Part shown: in pieces, positions 19,013-28,494 of the stretch
How the letters are laid out: each line of letters opens with the position of its first letter
How positions within the stretch are numbered: position 1 is the first letter of the stretch
From: Roseateles sp.
Lineage (GTDB): Bacteria > Pseudomonadota > Gammaproteobacteria > Burkholderiales > Burkholderiaceae_C
DNA length: 64,000 nt
Direction of reading: 5' to 3'
NCBI GenBank assembly: GCA_019234295.1
Contig: JAFALK010000046.1
Coordinates: forward strand, 85,172-149,171
The notes under the pieces: model-generated
The model's database searches: none
Seen by the model: the letters and a program-made list of their open reading frames with translations, nothing else
What the model was told of the DNA's origin: nothing
Program-made: the position numbers and the translations under genes

Positions 19013-20190
19013 ATCGCAGCAAGCGGATGTTGAGCGCTTGCGCAGCGCTCTATGCGGCCTATTTCATCACGGCCGGCCTTTATGGCACCTACGTGCCGCT
19101 GTGGTTCGAATCCCTGGGCCTGCCCATTGTCACCATCGGCTTCCTGATGTCGCTGCCGAGCTGGACGAGGCTCTACGCCTCTTTCGCCTGGGGCTGGCTC
19201 GCCGACCGCGACGGGGGCCATGTGCGGCTGCTGCGCGTGGCTGGCACATTGAGCCTGGTCACGGCCTTTGCCTTGCTGATCGATTCGAGCACGGCCGTGA
19301 TGGCAGTGGCCATCTTTGCCTACTTCAGCTTCAACGCCGCCTTCACGCCGCTGACCGACACGGTGGTGTCGGCCGAACTGGCCACGGCCGAAGGCGGCGT
19401 GGACGCACGGCGTTACGGTCGCGTGCGACTCTGGGGCTCGCTGGGCTACCTGGGTGCCGTGCTCGGCTTCGGATGGCTGTTCGACCACGCGGGCATGGGC
19501 GCTTTCGTGCCGGCCCTGCTGGTGTCGCTCGTCTTGCTCCTGCTTGCGAGCCTGGCGCTACCCACCCGCCGCCTGGCTGCGCACACACACGAGAAAGGTC
19601 CGCCTCTGGGTGAGGTGCTGAGCCGGCCCGACGTGCGCTGGTTCCTGGCCGGGATCTTCCTGACGGTGCTGGCCCATCAGGCGCTGTACTGCTTCTACAG
19701 TCTCTTCCTGGCCGCCCAGGGTCATTCCAAGTCCACCGTTGGTTTGCTCTGGGGCGTGGGCGTGATGGCTGAGATCGGCTGGTTTGCGCTGCAGGGGCGG
19801 ATGATGGAGCGCGGCACGGTGCACCATTGGCTGATCGCGTCGGCGGGCGTCGCGGCCTTGCGCTTTGCCGTGACAGCGGCGTTTCCCAGCATATTTTGGC
19901 TGCAGACCCTCATGCAGACCACCCACGCCATCAGCTTCGCGGCCCAGCACCTGGCCTGCCTGGCGCTGATCACGCGCTACTTCCCGGGGCGGCTGCGCGG
20001 CCGCGGCCAGGCGCTGTACCTCGTGATCGGCTACGGCCTCTCGGGCGTGGTCGCGGCGCTGGGCGGGGCCTGGCTGGTGGACGCCTGGGGCCTGGCGAGC
20101 GCCTTCTGGGCGGCGAGCCTGGCTGCGGTCGCCGGCGCCTGGTGCTGCTTGAAGAGCCATCGCCACACGGTGCAGGTCGTCACTCACTAG
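19009..20190 (+). CDS. MFS transporter, HcaT / MFS_1-like
   Basis: 393-residue major facilitator with 12 hydrophobic segments. N-terminal [44 protein letters not shown] and [26 protein letters not shown] match the HcaT/nucleoside-symporter-like MFS_1 subfamily. The start is uncertain: TTG 19009 overlaps the aroC stop and has GGGG upstream, whereas ATG 19027 is the next in-frame start and would lose six residues. Substrate cannot be read from sequence; aromatic acids are known for HcaT but not shown here. Confidence 0.85.
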   Translation: MNRSKRMLSACAALYAAYFITAGLYGTYVPLWFESLGLPIVTIGFLMSLPSWTRLYASFAWGWLADRDGGHVRLLRVAGTLSLVTAFALLIDSSTAVMAVAIFAYFSFNAAFTPLTDTVVSAELATAEGGVDARRYGRVRLWGSLGYLGAVLGFGWLFDHAGMGAFVPALLVSLVLLLLASLALPTRRLAAHTHEKGPPLGEVLSRPDVRWFLAGIFLTVLAHQALYCFYSLFLAAQGHSKSTVGLLWGVGVMAEIGWFALQGRMMERGTVHHWLIASAGVAALRFAVTAAFPSIFWLQTLMQTTHAISFAAQHLACLALITRYFPGRLRGRGQALYLVIGYGLSGVVAALGGAWLVDAWGLASAFWAASLAAVAGAWCCLKSHRHTVQVVTH

Positions 20191-20271
20191 ACGCATTTCG
20201 TCGCATGGTCCTGCGAGCGCCGCGGGGCGCTGCCTAGACTTGCTGCATTCAGTCGGGTCGTGGAGGAAACC

Positions 20272-21432
20272 ATGCGCAAGCAATGGTGGATCGGTGGTGC
20301 AGCGATGGCCATGCTGGCCACAGGTGCCGCGGTCGCGGTGTACGCGAGCAAGGGTGACGAGGTCAAGCACAAGGACGGCGAACCGGCCAAGGTCGCGCTG
20401 GAATTCCAGCAGAAGGAGATCACCCGGCCCATCGTGAGTCCCATGCCCGACGAGATCGAGTTCTCTGGGCCCCTGGTGGCGCCGGGCACGGTGACGGTCA
20501 AGTCCAAGGCCGCGGGCACCCTCGTGAGCCTGAGCGTGAGCGAAGGCAGCCGCGTGCAGGCGGGCCAGGCCCTGGGCCAGCTTGACCTCGAAGAACTGCG
20601 CGCCCGGGTTGCCGAACGCCACGCCACGGTGGCGTCCGTCAAGGCACAGTTCGACCAGGCCGAGCGCACCTACCGCACGAACGAGGCGCTGGCTGCCAAG
20701 AACTTCATCGCCACCACGGCCCTGGACAACTCGCGCGCCGCCATGGAAACCGCGCGTGCCCAGTGGCAGGCAGCGCAGGCCCAGCTCGACACCATGCAGG
20801 TGAGCCTGCGCCAGGCAGCGCTGGTTGCTCCCATCAACGGCGTGGTCGCCAAGCGGCTGACGCTGCCGGGCGAGAAGGTGGCGCCCGAGCAGGCCCTGCT
20901 GACGATCGTCGACCTGAGCAAGCTCGAACTGGCTGGCCTGGTCGGCACGCACGAGGTGAGCCGCCTTACCCCCGGCATGCCCGCCAACCTTCGCGTGGAA
21001 GGCTTCGACCAGCCCGTACGGGCCCGCATCGCCCGCATCAATCCGGCCGCCGAACCCGGCACACGCTCGATCGGCGTGGTGCTGGCCCTGGACAACCCCG
21101 GCGAACGCTTCCGCGCCGGCCAGTACGGCGTGGCCAAGGTGGAGCTCGCGGACAAGGCTGAACGGCTGACCCTGCCCGAGACCGCCATCAGCAACAATTC
21201 TGGCCAGGAGCAAGTCTGGCTGATCGAAGACGGCAAGCTGGCGCGCCGCATCGTGACCACGGGCCGCCGCGACGCCCGTGAGGGGCGCGTTGAGATCCTC
21301 AAGGGTGTGAACGCTGATGCGCAAGTACTGGCCGCCCGCTTCGACAATCTGCGCGACGGCGACAAGGTGGCGGTGGTCAGCACCAAGGCCAGGATCGCCA
21401 GCAGCGCGGCCTCGGTCCCTGTGGTGCGCTGA
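20272..21432 (+). CDS. RND efflux periplasmic adaptor (second system)
   Basis: 386-residue membrane fusion protein with an uncleaved or signal-type N-terminal membrane segment (residues about 6-24) and no lipobox. Domains: half lipoyl (GPLVAPGTVTVKSKAAGTLVSLSVSEGSRVQAGQALGQL), coiled-coil hairpin (about 105-165), second half (APINGVVAKRLTLPGEKV), beta-barrel and terminal domain. GGAGGAAA lies directly before ATG 20272, which rules out the GTG twelve bases upstream. The pump gene follows after 11 bases but is interrupted, so this adaptor may lack a working partner. Confidence 0.92.
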   Translation: MRKQWWIGGAAMAMLATGAAVAVYASKGDEVKHKDGEPAKVALEFQQKEITRPIVSPMPDEIEFSGPLVAPGTVTVKSKAAGTLVSLSVSEGSRVQAGQALGQLDLEELRARVAERHATVASVKAQFDQAERTYRTNEALAAKNFIATTALDNSRAAMETARAQWQAAQAQLDTMQVSLRQAALVAPINGVVAKRLTLPGEKVAPEQALLTIVDLSKLELAGLVGTHEVSRLTPGMPANLRVEGFDQPVRARIARINPAAEPGTRSIGVVLALDNPGERFRAGQYGVAKVELADKAERLTLPETAISNNSGQEQVWLIEDGKLARRIVTTGRRDAREGRVEILKGVNADAQVLAARFDNLRDGDKVAVVSTKARIASSAASVPVVR

Positions 21433-21443
21433 AGGAGAACACC

Positions 21444-23840
21444 ATGTGGATGACCCGCGTCTCCATCCAAAACCCGGTCTTCGCGACCATGGTGACAGTG
21501 GCCCTGTGCGTGCTTGGCCTGTTCTCCTACGCACGGCTGGGCGTCGAGCAGATGCCCGACATCAGCCTGCCCGGCGCGTGGATCGACGTGCGCTACCCGG
21601 GTGCCAGCCCCGAGGCCGTCGAGCGCTCGGTGGCCAAGCCGCTGGAAGAAGCGATGAACTCCATCGCCGGCGTGCGCCGCATCCAGTCCCGCTCGTTTGA
21701 GGGTCGGGTGCAGGCCAACGTCGAATTCGCGCTGGACACCGACATGGCCCGCGCCATGCAGGACCTGCGTGACCGCGTGGCCGCCGTGCAAGCCTCGTTT
21801 CCAGTTGATGTGAAGCCGGCCACGATGATGCGCTACGAGGGGGAGAACGCGCAGCCCGTGGTCGTGATGGCGCTGCTGTCCGATCAGCGCTCCACTCGCG
21901 AGCTGTCGATGATGGCCGAGCTCGACGTCTCCAAGCGGCTCGCACGCGTGGACGGCGTGGCTCGCGTGGACATCGGCGGCATGGTGCCGCGCGAGGTGCG
22001 CATCGATCTGGATCCGGCCCGCCTGCGCGCCTATGCCGTCACGCCGGCCGAGATTTCGGCGGCCCTGGCCAAGGCCAATGCGGACCAGCCCGTCGGCCTG
22101 CTCACCGACCGCTACACCGACGCCACGCTGCGCGTGGAAGGCCGCATCAAGGACCCGAAGCAGTTCGCCAACGTCGTGGTGGCGCGGCGTGGCGACCTGG
22201 CCCTGACCCTGGGCGACCTCGGCGTGCTCGTCGAGCGCGAGCGCGAGCCCGACACACTGGCCCGCATCAACGGCAAACCTGCCGTCAATTTCAGCGTCTT
22301 CAAGCAGCAGGACGCCAACGTCGTCGCCACTGGCGAAGCGGTGAAGGCCGCGATGGCAGAGTTGCGCGACACCTTGCCCAAGGACGTCGAGCTGCGCATG
22401 ATCTATGCGTCCAGCGACTTCACCAAGCAGTCGCTCGAAGGCCTGCGCCACACCCTGATCGAAGGTGCGCTGCTCACCGTGGCCATGGTCTTCCTCTTCC
22501 TGCACAGCTGGCGCTCGACCATCATCACCGGCCTCACACTGCCCATCGCCGTCATCAGCAGCTTCATCGCGGTCCATGCCTTTGGCTTCACGCTGAACTT
22601 CATGACCATGATGGCGCTGTCGCTGTGCATCGGTCTGCTGATCGATGATGCCATCGTGGTCCGCGAGAACATCGTGCGCCACGTCAGCATGGGCAAGGAT
22701 CACTATCGCGCGGCGCAAGACGGCACGAACGAGATCGGTCTGGCCGTGATGGCGACGACCTTTGCCATCTGCGCCGTATTCGTGCCCGTGGCCTTCATGG
22801 GCGGCATCATCGGCAAGTTCTTCTATCCCTTCGGCATCACCGTCGTGGTGGCCGTTCTGGTGAGCCTGTTCGTGAGCTTCACGCTGGACCCCATGCTCTC
22901 CAGCATCTGGGCCGACCCGCCGTCGACCTATCTGCGCCGCATCCCGGTGCTGCGCCAGTTGATCAACGGGACCGACGCCGCGCTGGAGCTGCTGCACCGG
23001 GTCTACGAGAGGCTGATTCGCTGGGCCTTCTCGGGCCGGCACTACCGCGTCTTCCTGCCGGTGTTTGCCCGGCCCATCAAGCTTGACGGCACACGCGACC
23101 GGCAGGCAGCCCGCCGCTGGCGCAGCGCCACGATCTCGCCACGTGGCATCGTGCTGTGGGTGGCGGCGGCCAGTTTCGCCGTGGCCATCGTGCTGGCTGG
23201 CGTGGTCGGCAGCGAGTTCGTTCCGCAGACCGACCAGGGCTTCACCTCCCTGGCCCTGCGCATGCCGGTGGGCACGAGCCTGGAACGCGGCGATGCCAAG
23301 GTGGCGCAGGTCGAGGAGATCGTGCGCAGCTTCCCCGAGGTCGTGACGGTCGCCACCACGGTGGGCTCCACCGGCGAGGGCATGGCGCTGGGCCGGAACT
23401 CGGCCCAGCTCAATATCAAGCTCACCGAGCGCAAGCAGCGCCAGCGCTCACAGGTCGAGATCGAGAACGCCATGCGCGCCCAGCTGGCCAAGGTCCCGGG
23501 CGTGGAGTTGTCGGTGGGCTTCAATCGCCCGGTCTGGGTGACGCTGCTGGGCAATGACCCGGAGGTGCTCACCCAGACCGCCAAAGATTTTGCCGAACGC
23601 GTCAAAAAGATCCGGGGCGTGGTGGACGTGGACAGCACAGTCAAGCCCGGCCTGCCGGCCTTCGCCGTGCGGCTCAAGGATTCCGCGGCCCGCGAACTGG
23701 GCCTGACCGGTGCGCAGGTGGCCGCTTCGCTGCGCGCCTACGTCAACGGCGAGGTGGCGACCTATTGGACCACCCCCGACGGCAATCAGGTGGAAGTACT
23801 GCTGCGCCTGCCCGAGGGTCAGCGCCAACGCGTCGAGTAG
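21444..23840 (+). CDS. RND pump, N-terminal fragment before the amber stop
   Basis: 798-residue product if translation ends at TAG 23840. It contains TM1, the first periplasmic porter loop, TM2-6 with [23 protein letters not shown]7 and about half of the second periplasmic loop. It ends within that loop (…[13 protein letters not shown]), so it would lack the second half of the porter domain and TM8-12 and should not pump alone. ATG 21444 follows the adaptor with GAAGGAGAA as ribosome site. Confidence 0.75.
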   Translation: MWMTRVSIQNPVFATMVTVALCVLGLFSYARLGVEQMPDISLPGAWIDVRYPGASPEAVERSVAKPLEEAMNSIAGVRRIQSRSFEGRVQANVEFALDTDMARAMQDLRDRVAAVQASFPVDVKPATMMRYEGENAQPVVVMALLSDQRSTRELSMMAELDVSKRLARVDGVARVDIGGMVPREVRIDLDPARLRAYAVTPAEISAALAKANADQPVGLLTDRYTDATLRVEGRIKDPKQFANVVVARRGDLALTLGDLGVLVEREREPDTLARINGKPAVNFSVFKQQDANVVATGEAVKAAMAELRDTLPKDVELRMIYASSDFTKQSLEGLRHTLIEGALLTVAMVFLFLHSWRSTIITGLTLPIAVISSFIAVHAFGFTLNFMTMMALSLCIGLLIDDAIVVRENIVRHVSMGKDHYRAAQDGTNEIGLAVMATTFAICAVFVPVAFMGGIIGKFFYPFGITVVVAVLVSLFVSFTLDPMLSSIWADPPSTYLRRIPVLRQLINGTDAALELLHRVYERLIRWAFSGRHYRVFLPVFARPIKLDGTRDRQAARRWRSATISPRGIVLWVAAASFAVAIVLAGVVGSEFVPQTDQGFTSLALRMPVGTSLERGDAKVAQVEEIVRSFPEVVTVATTVGSTGEGMALGRNSAQLNIKLTERKQRQRSQVEIENAMRAQLAKVPGVELSVGFNRPVWVTLLGNDPEVLTQTAKDFAERVKKIRGVVDVDSTVKPGLPAFAVRLKDSAARELGLTGAQVAASLRAYVNGEVATYWTTPDGNQVEVLLRLPEGQRQRVE

Positions 23841-24650
23841 ATGAACCGCCTGCCGGTGGCCTTCGCGCGTGACGGCTCGCCGATCACGCTGGACCAAGTG
23901 GCGACCGTCGAATCGGTGTTCAACCCCGAGGTCATCCGCCGCCAGAACCTCCAGCGCCGCGAGGCCGTCTATGCCGGCGTGCAGGGCCGCCCGGCCGGCG
24001 ACGTGAACGCCGACGTGCAAAAGCTCATCGACGGCTACCAGCTCCCGCCGGGCGTGAGCTTCATGGTTGACGGCCAAGGCAAGGACCAGGACGAGGCCTT
24101 CAAGGGTTTGCTCGGCGCCATGGGCCTGGCAGTGATCTTTATCTACATCGTGCTGGCCAGCCAGTTCGGCAGCTTCTTGCAGCCCATCGCCATCATGGCC
24201 TCGCTGCCGCTCTCGCTGATCGGCGTGATGCTGGCCCTGCTGGTCACGCGCTCCACGCTCAATGTGTTTTCGATGATCGGCCTGGTGATGCTCATGGGCC
24301 TGGTCACCAAGAACGCCATCTTGCTGGTGGACTTCGCCAACCATGCGCGAAAGGCCGGGGCCAGCTTGGCCGACGCGCTGCGCGAAGCCGGCCTGATCCG
24401 CATGCGGCCCATCATCATGACCACGGCGGCAATGATCTTCGGCATGCTGCCCATGGCCATCGCCCTGAACGAGGGCGGCGAGATCCAGGCACCCATGGGC
24501 CGCGCCATCATCGGCGGCGTGATCACGTCCACGCTGCTGACGCTGGTCGTGGTGCCAGTGCTTTACAGCTACCTCGTGCGTGAGAAGAAGCCGGTGCAGG
24601 TGGAAAGGGATACGGCCATTGCAGCGGAGGACATCATCCCGGCCAAATGA
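23841..24650 (+). CDS. RND pump, C-terminal fragment after the amber stop
   Basis: 269 residues starting at an ATG immediately after the stop (TAGATG), in the same frame. It holds the end of the second periplasmic loop (PITLDQVATVESVFNPEVIRRQ) and five membrane segments TM8-12, including GLVTKNAILLVDFANHAR. The adjacency of stop and ATG would allow a terminating ribosome to restart and make a two-piece pump, but no strong ribosome site is seen. Otherwise this is the dead 3' part of the broken gene. Confidence 0.6.
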   Translation: MNRLPVAFARDGSPITLDQVATVESVFNPEVIRRQNLQRREAVYAGVQGRPAGDVNADVQKLIDGYQLPPGVSFMVDGQGKDQDEAFKGLLGAMGLAVIFIYIVLASQFGSFLQPIAIMASLPLSLIGVMLALLVTRSTLNVFSMIGLVMLMGLVTKNAILLVDFANHARKAGASLADALREAGLIRMRPIIMTTAAMIFGMLPMAIALNEGGEIQAPMGRAIIGGVITSTLLTLVVVPVLYSYLVREKKPVQVERDTAIAAEDIIPAK

Positions 24651-24732
24651 CACGGAATGCAGGCCTCGCGCTCTTGCACGGCGGTCTAGCACCGCGCATG
24701 ATGCTCGGCACTCCATTCCCAAGAGGTATCCC

Positions 24733-25671
24733 ATGAGTGCCACGCCCAAGAAGTTCCGTCTCGTGACCCGCAGCGACTTCGACGGTCTTGTCTGTGCCGT
24801 GCTTCTCAAGGAGCTCGACCTGATCGACGACATCTTGTTCGTTCACCCGAAGGACATGCAGGACGGCAAGGTCGCGATCACGGCACACGACATCACGACA
24901 AATCTTCCCTATGTGCCGGGCGCCCATCTGTCCTTTGACCACCACGCGTCTGAGCTGATCCGCAATGCCACCCTGCCGGACAATCACATCATTGACGCCG
25001 AGGCGCCTTCGGCTGCCCGCGTGGTCTACAAGCACTACGGAGGCAAGGCCACCTTCCCGCGCATCTCTGACGAAATGATGGAGGCCGTTGACAAGGCCGA
25101 CGCCGCCCAGTTCAGCCGCGAGGAAATCATCGACGCCAATGGCTGGCCGCTGCTGAACTACCTGATGGACTCGCGCACGGGCCTGGGGCGCTTCCGCAAT
25201 TTCCGCATCAGCAACTACCAGCTGATGATGGAGCTGATCGACCACTGCCTCGAATACGACATCGACGAAATCCTGAACCTGCCCGACGTGAAGGAGCGGG
25301 TGGACGTCTACTTCGAACATGGCCCCAAGGCGCGCGAGCAGATCCTGCGCTGTGGCAGGCAGCACGGGAACCTGCTCGTGCTGGATCTGCGCCAAGAAGA
25401 GACGATCTGGGCCACGAACCGCTTCATGTGCTATGCGCTCTTCCCACGCACCAACATCTCGATCCACGTGATGTGGGGCGTGCAGAAGCAAAACACCGTG
25501 ATGGCCTGCGGCAAGTCCATCCTCGACCGCAGCAGCAAGACCGACGTCGGCGCGCTGATGTTGCAGTACGGCGGCGGTGGCCACCATGCGGCCGGCACCT
25601 GCCAGGTGGCCAACGACAAGGCCGACGAAGTGCTGCAGGCACTGATCACCAGAATCAACCAAGACGGCTAA
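24733..25671 (+). CDS. DHH-family phosphoesterase (exopolyphosphatase / nanoRNase-like)
   Basis: 312-residue cytoplasmic metal-dependent phosphohydrolase. DHH motifs are visible: RSDFDGLVCAVLL (first Asp pair), the FDHHAS motif that names the family, DKADAAQFSREE, and the C-terminal DHHA1 substrate loop YGGGGHHAAGTCQ. Related enzymes split polyphosphate, pAp or short oligoribonucleotides; the exact substrate is not readable. ATG 24733 gives the family-typical start MSATPKKFRLVTRSDFDG. The gene stands 82 bases behind the broken pump and seems unrelated to it. Confidence 0.88.
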   Translation: MSATPKKFRLVTRSDFDGLVCAVLLKELDLIDDILFVHPKDMQDGKVAITAHDITTNLPYVPGAHLSFDHHASELIRNATLPDNHIIDAEAPSAARVVYKHYGGKATFPRISDEMMEAVDKADAAQFSREEIIDANGWPLLNYLMDSRTGLGRFRNFRISNYQLMMELIDHCLEYDIDEILNLPDVKERVDVYFEHGPKAREQILRCGRQHGNLLVLDLRQEETIWATNRFMCYALFPRTNISIHVMWGVQKQNTVMACGKSILDRSSKTDVGALMLQYGGGGHHAAGTCQVANDKADEVLQALITRINQDG

Positions 25672-25708
25672 AGCGCGGGAGAGGGGCTGGCGCGGTAAGC
25701 TCCAGCCC

Positions 25709-26944
25709 ATGAAGAACAAGCCTGCCCTCTCCACGCTGCTCGCCCACGCCGACCGCGACTTCGGTGCCGAACATGGCGCCATCCACAAGCCCATCCACAC
25801 CTCGGTCCAGTACGGCTTCGAGAAGGTGGAGGACCTGATTGGCGTGTTCCAGGGCACGATCAAGGGCGGCTTCAATTACGCCCGCCAGGGCACACCCACC
25901 ACGGCCGCACTGGAGGCCCGCATCACGGCGCTCGAAGGCGGCGTGGGCTCTATCTGTTTCGCCACCGGCATGGCGGGCATCTGCGCCACCTTCCTCACCC
26001 TGCTCAAGGCCGGCGACCACCTCGTGTGCAGCCAGTTCGTGTTCGGCAATACGAACAGCGTGCTGGGCACCTTGCGCGGTCTGGGCATCGAGGTCACCAC
26101 TGTGGATCCTGGCCAGGTCAGTGCGGTCGAAGCGGCGCTGCAGCCGAACACGCGCATGGTCTTCGTGGAGACGATCGCCAATCCTGGCACGCAGATTCCC
26201 GACCTCGAAGGCATCGGTGCGCTGTGCAAGACGCGCGGTCTCGTCTACGTCGTCGACAACACCATCACCTCGCCCGCGCTGTTCCAGCCCAAAGCGGTCG
26301 GCGCCAGCCTCTCGATCAACTCACTGACCAAGACCATTGCTGGCCACGGTGCGGCGCTGGGTGGCTCGGTGACCGACACCGGGCTCTTCGACTGGGCCAG
26401 CTACCCGAACATCTTCGCGGCCTACCGCAAGGGCGACGCCAGGCAGTGGGGCCTGCAGCAGATCCGCAAGAAGGGTCTGCGCGACATGGGCGGAGCGCTG
26501 TCCAGCGAGCACGCGCACCAGATCGCCGTGGGCAGCGAGACGCTTAGCCTGCGCGTGCAGCACAGCAGCGCCACGGCCCAAGGCCTGGCGCAGTGGATGA
26601 GCGCGCACCCCGCCATCGCCAAGGTGCACTACCCCGGTCTGGCCTCGCATCCTCAGCATGCACTGGCGAAGAAACTCTTCGGTGCTGCCTCGTGGCTGAT
26701 GGCCTTCGAGCTGCGCGACGCCTCGCGCCTGAACGCCGTGATCAACGCACTGCAACTGCCCATCAAGGCTACGGGCCTGGGCGACACGCGCACGCTGATC
26801 ATCCCCGTGGCGCCAACCATTTTCTGGGAGGCCGGCCCGCAGGTACGTGCCCAGATGGGCATCGCCGATGGCATGGTCCGCCTCTCGCTGGGCCTCGAAG
26901 CCCTGGACGACCTGATCGCCGACTTCGCTCAGGCCCTGGCCTGA
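25709..26944 (+). CDS. Cystathionine gamma-synthase family PLP enzyme
   Basis: 411-residue enzyme of the Cys/Met metabolism PLP family. Seen: the YARQGTPTTAALEARITALEGG active-site segment, FATGMAGI, VDNTITSPALFQP and the PLP lysine in SINSLTKTIAGHGAALGG. The family includes cystathionine gamma-synthase, cystathionine lyases, methionine gamma-lyase and O-acyl-homoserine sulfhydrylases. The motif SLTKTIAGHG differs slightly from the common S-x-TKYxxGH, so the exact reaction is left open. Cytoplasmic. No other sulfur amino-acid gene is adjacent. Confidence 0.87.
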   Translation: MKNKPALSTLLAHADRDFGAEHGAIHKPIHTSVQYGFEKVEDLIGVFQGTIKGGFNYARQGTPTTAALEARITALEGGVGSICFATGMAGICATFLTLLKAGDHLVCSQFVFGNTNSVLGTLRGLGIEVTTVDPGQVSAVEAALQPNTRMVFVETIANPGTQIPDLEGIGALCKTRGLVYVVDNTITSPALFQPKAVGASLSINSLTKTIAGHGAALGGSVTDTGLFDWASYPNIFAAYRKGDARQWGLQQIRKKGLRDMGGALSSEHAHQIAVGSETLSLRVQHSSATAQGLAQWMSAHPAIAKVHYPGLASHPQHALAKKLFGAASWLMAFELRDASRLNAVINALQLPIKATGLGDTRTLIIPVAPTIFWEAGPQVRAQMGIADGMVRLSLGLEALDDLIADFAQALA

Positions 26945-26949
26945 ACCGG

Positions 26950-26978
26950 GCCCGGCCGCGCCCGCGCCCGCGCCGGGC
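26950..26978. repeat. GC-only hairpin between convergent genes
   Basis: GCCCGGC (26950-26956) pairs with GCCGGGC (26972-26978) around a 15-base loop built from a CGCGCC/CGCGCC repeat. It fills the 34 bases between the PLP enzyme stop and the stop of the convergent repeat protein. Without a T tract on either side, termination is only possible, not shown. Confidence 0.45.
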
Positions 26979-28370
26979 TCACCACTTGCAGCCCTTGTCG
27001 CGCACGGCGTCCGCGGCCAGCGGCACGGCGGCCAGGAGGCCGTCGCCAGCATGGGCGTCTCGGCAGTCTGCCCGCTCGCCTTGCTTCACGGCCTTTTCCA
27101 TGGCCGTCTTGGTGTCCGGCGGCTTTGGCATGACGGGCAGGATGCCGCTGCCATCACCCCGCGAGGCCATGGGCCCGCGCGAAGGAAGGTTGAGATTGAG
27201 AGGCTTCTTCGAGTCGGGCGCCGACGGCGCGGTGGCCACATCGTGGCCCTGCTGAGCACCGGCATTCGGCGATCCGCCCGGCGCACGTGACCCGGTGCCG
27301 GGCACGGGGCTTGCAGCCACCGGTGCCACGGCATCCACGGCTGGCGCCGACCCGATCTCGGGCAGCTTGTTTGGCTGCAGTTTCTGCGGCGCCGCAGCTT
27401 CCTGCGGCCTGGGCAGGGATTCGGCAGCGCTGCTGCCCGCGTTCATCGTGGCTGTGCTCATCGGTTTGAGGCTGTCCAGGCTCGGCAGGGGCATGTTCGG
27501 CAGCTCTGCCGCTTGTGTCGGCGCCAGCTTGGCGGGCGCCGCAAGACTTGTCTGGCGTTGCAATTCCGGCCGGCCTGCCGTCTCAGTCATGCGGGATGTG
27601 CTCATGGGTTGGGCGCCTTCGAGGCTGGGGGCGGCCATTCCGGAAAGCTCGCTCGGCTGTACAGGCGCGAGCTTGGCCGGTGCGGCGCTCGTCTGGCGCG
27701 GCAGATCGGGCCGGGTGGGGCTGTCCGTCATCCGAGAGGTACTCATCGGTCTCACACCCTCGAGGCTGGGCACGGCCATGCCGGCAAGATCATTCGGCGG
27801 GCCGGGCATCAGCTTGGCGGGCGCCGCACTGGTCTGGCGCGGCAGCTCGGCCCGGCTCACGCTGTCGGTCATGCGCGAGGTGCTCATGGGCTTGAGCTGA
27901 TCCAGATTGCTCAAAGGTACCGCGGGTACTTGGACTGCCTGCTGCGCCTCCAGCGGAGTCACGGGCGCGGCCTCCGGCAGCATGGGCTCGTTTGGATTGT
28001 CCATGGCGCGCCAGGCCCCCGTCTTTTCCGCGCCGGGCTGCTCCTGCTGCTGCGACTCCACGGGCCTGACCGTGCCGCCGAAGCGCTGCTGCGCCGCCTT
28101 GCCCGGTGGGCCGGCGTCCGGCACGGCCGTGGCACTGCTGCTACCGGTCCGCGCGGGACCCTCGAGCAGCACGCTCAGCCGGCCCCAGGCACCTTCACCA
28201 GGCTTGGCGGCGCCCCCGGGAGCGGAACCGAACATCACGATCAGCCATACGTGCAGCAGCACGGCCAGCAAAAGGTACTGGCGCATGCGTTCGCGGCTCG
28301 CCCCTTGCGCTTTGTCGAGCGCGGACGGGTAGTTCAGGAATTCCTGGGCCAGGGCGAGGGCAGGGTGCAC
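26979..28370 (-). CDS. Membrane-anchored protein with 47-residue tandem repeats
   Basis: 463 residues from GTG 28370, or 435 from the in-frame ATG 28286, which would put the membrane segment RQYLLLAVLLHVWLIVMFGS right at the N-terminus. After it comes a Pro/Ala-rich region with three close copies and one decayed copy of a 47-48 residue unit that starts MSTSRMT and ends PSLEG..P. The last 45 residues (DCRDAHAGDGLLAAVPLAADAVRDKGCKW) are different, with two Cys, and look like a small folded domain, possibly disulfide-bonded in the periplasm. The layout recalls TonB-like linkers, but no TonB C-terminal domain is seen. Function unknown. Confidence 0.75.
   Translation of the reverse strand: MHPALALAQEFLNYPSALDKAQGASRERMRQYLLLAVLLHVWLIVMFGSAPGGAAKPGEGAWGRLSVLLEGPARTGSSSATAVPDAGPPGKAAQQRFGGTVRPVESQQQEQPGAEKTGAWRAMDNPNEPMLPEAAPVTPLEAQQAVQVPAVPLSNLDQLKPMSTSRMTDSVSRAELPRQTSAAPAKLMPGPPNDLAGMAVPSLEGVRPMSTSRMTDSPTRPDLPRQTSAAPAKLAPVQPSELSGMAAPSLEGAQPMSTSRMTETAGRPELQRQTSLAAPAKLAPTQAAELPNMPLPSLDSLKPMSTATMNAGSSAAESLPRPQEAAAPQKLQPNKLPEIGSAPAVDAVAPVAASPVPGTGSRAPGGSPNAGAQQGHDVATAPSAPDSKKPLNLNLPSRGPMASRGDGSGILPVMPKPPDTKTAMEKAVKQGERADCRDAHAGDGLLAAVPLAADAVRDKGCKW
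27345..27887 (-). repeat. Tandem coding repeats of 141-144 bp
   Basis: Unit starts (ATG of MST) on the minus strand fall at 27887, 27746, 27605 and 27461, giving periods of 141, 141 and 144 bases. The first two units are most alike (PRQTSAAPAKL shared); the third has one extra codon, and the fourth is degenerate. All keep the frame. Confidence 0.85.
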
Positions 28371-28494
28371 AGGGATGATTCTGCCGCCGGCCGACCCAGC
28401 TCGAAGCCAGGGAAACGCCTGGAATCATGCCGCGAGTTCGCGGCGACAGACACATTCGGGTGTCTGGGCCGAGCTCAACCAGGCCCCGGAGCGC

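Larger units (their letters stand above)
21444..24650 (+). pseudogene. RND efflux pump gene interrupted by one in-frame amber codon
   Basis: 1068 codons in one frame encode a complete HAE1-like RND pump except for TAG at 23838-23840 (codon 799). Both sides match the family and the reading frame is unchanged across the stop, so a single substitution explains it, most simply CAG to TAG. The neighbouring system at 6.4-9.6 kb has an uninterrupted homologue of similar length. No frameshift or deletion is seen. Alternatives are a sequencing error, amber readthrough, or restart at the ATG directly after the stop. Confidence 0.8.
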
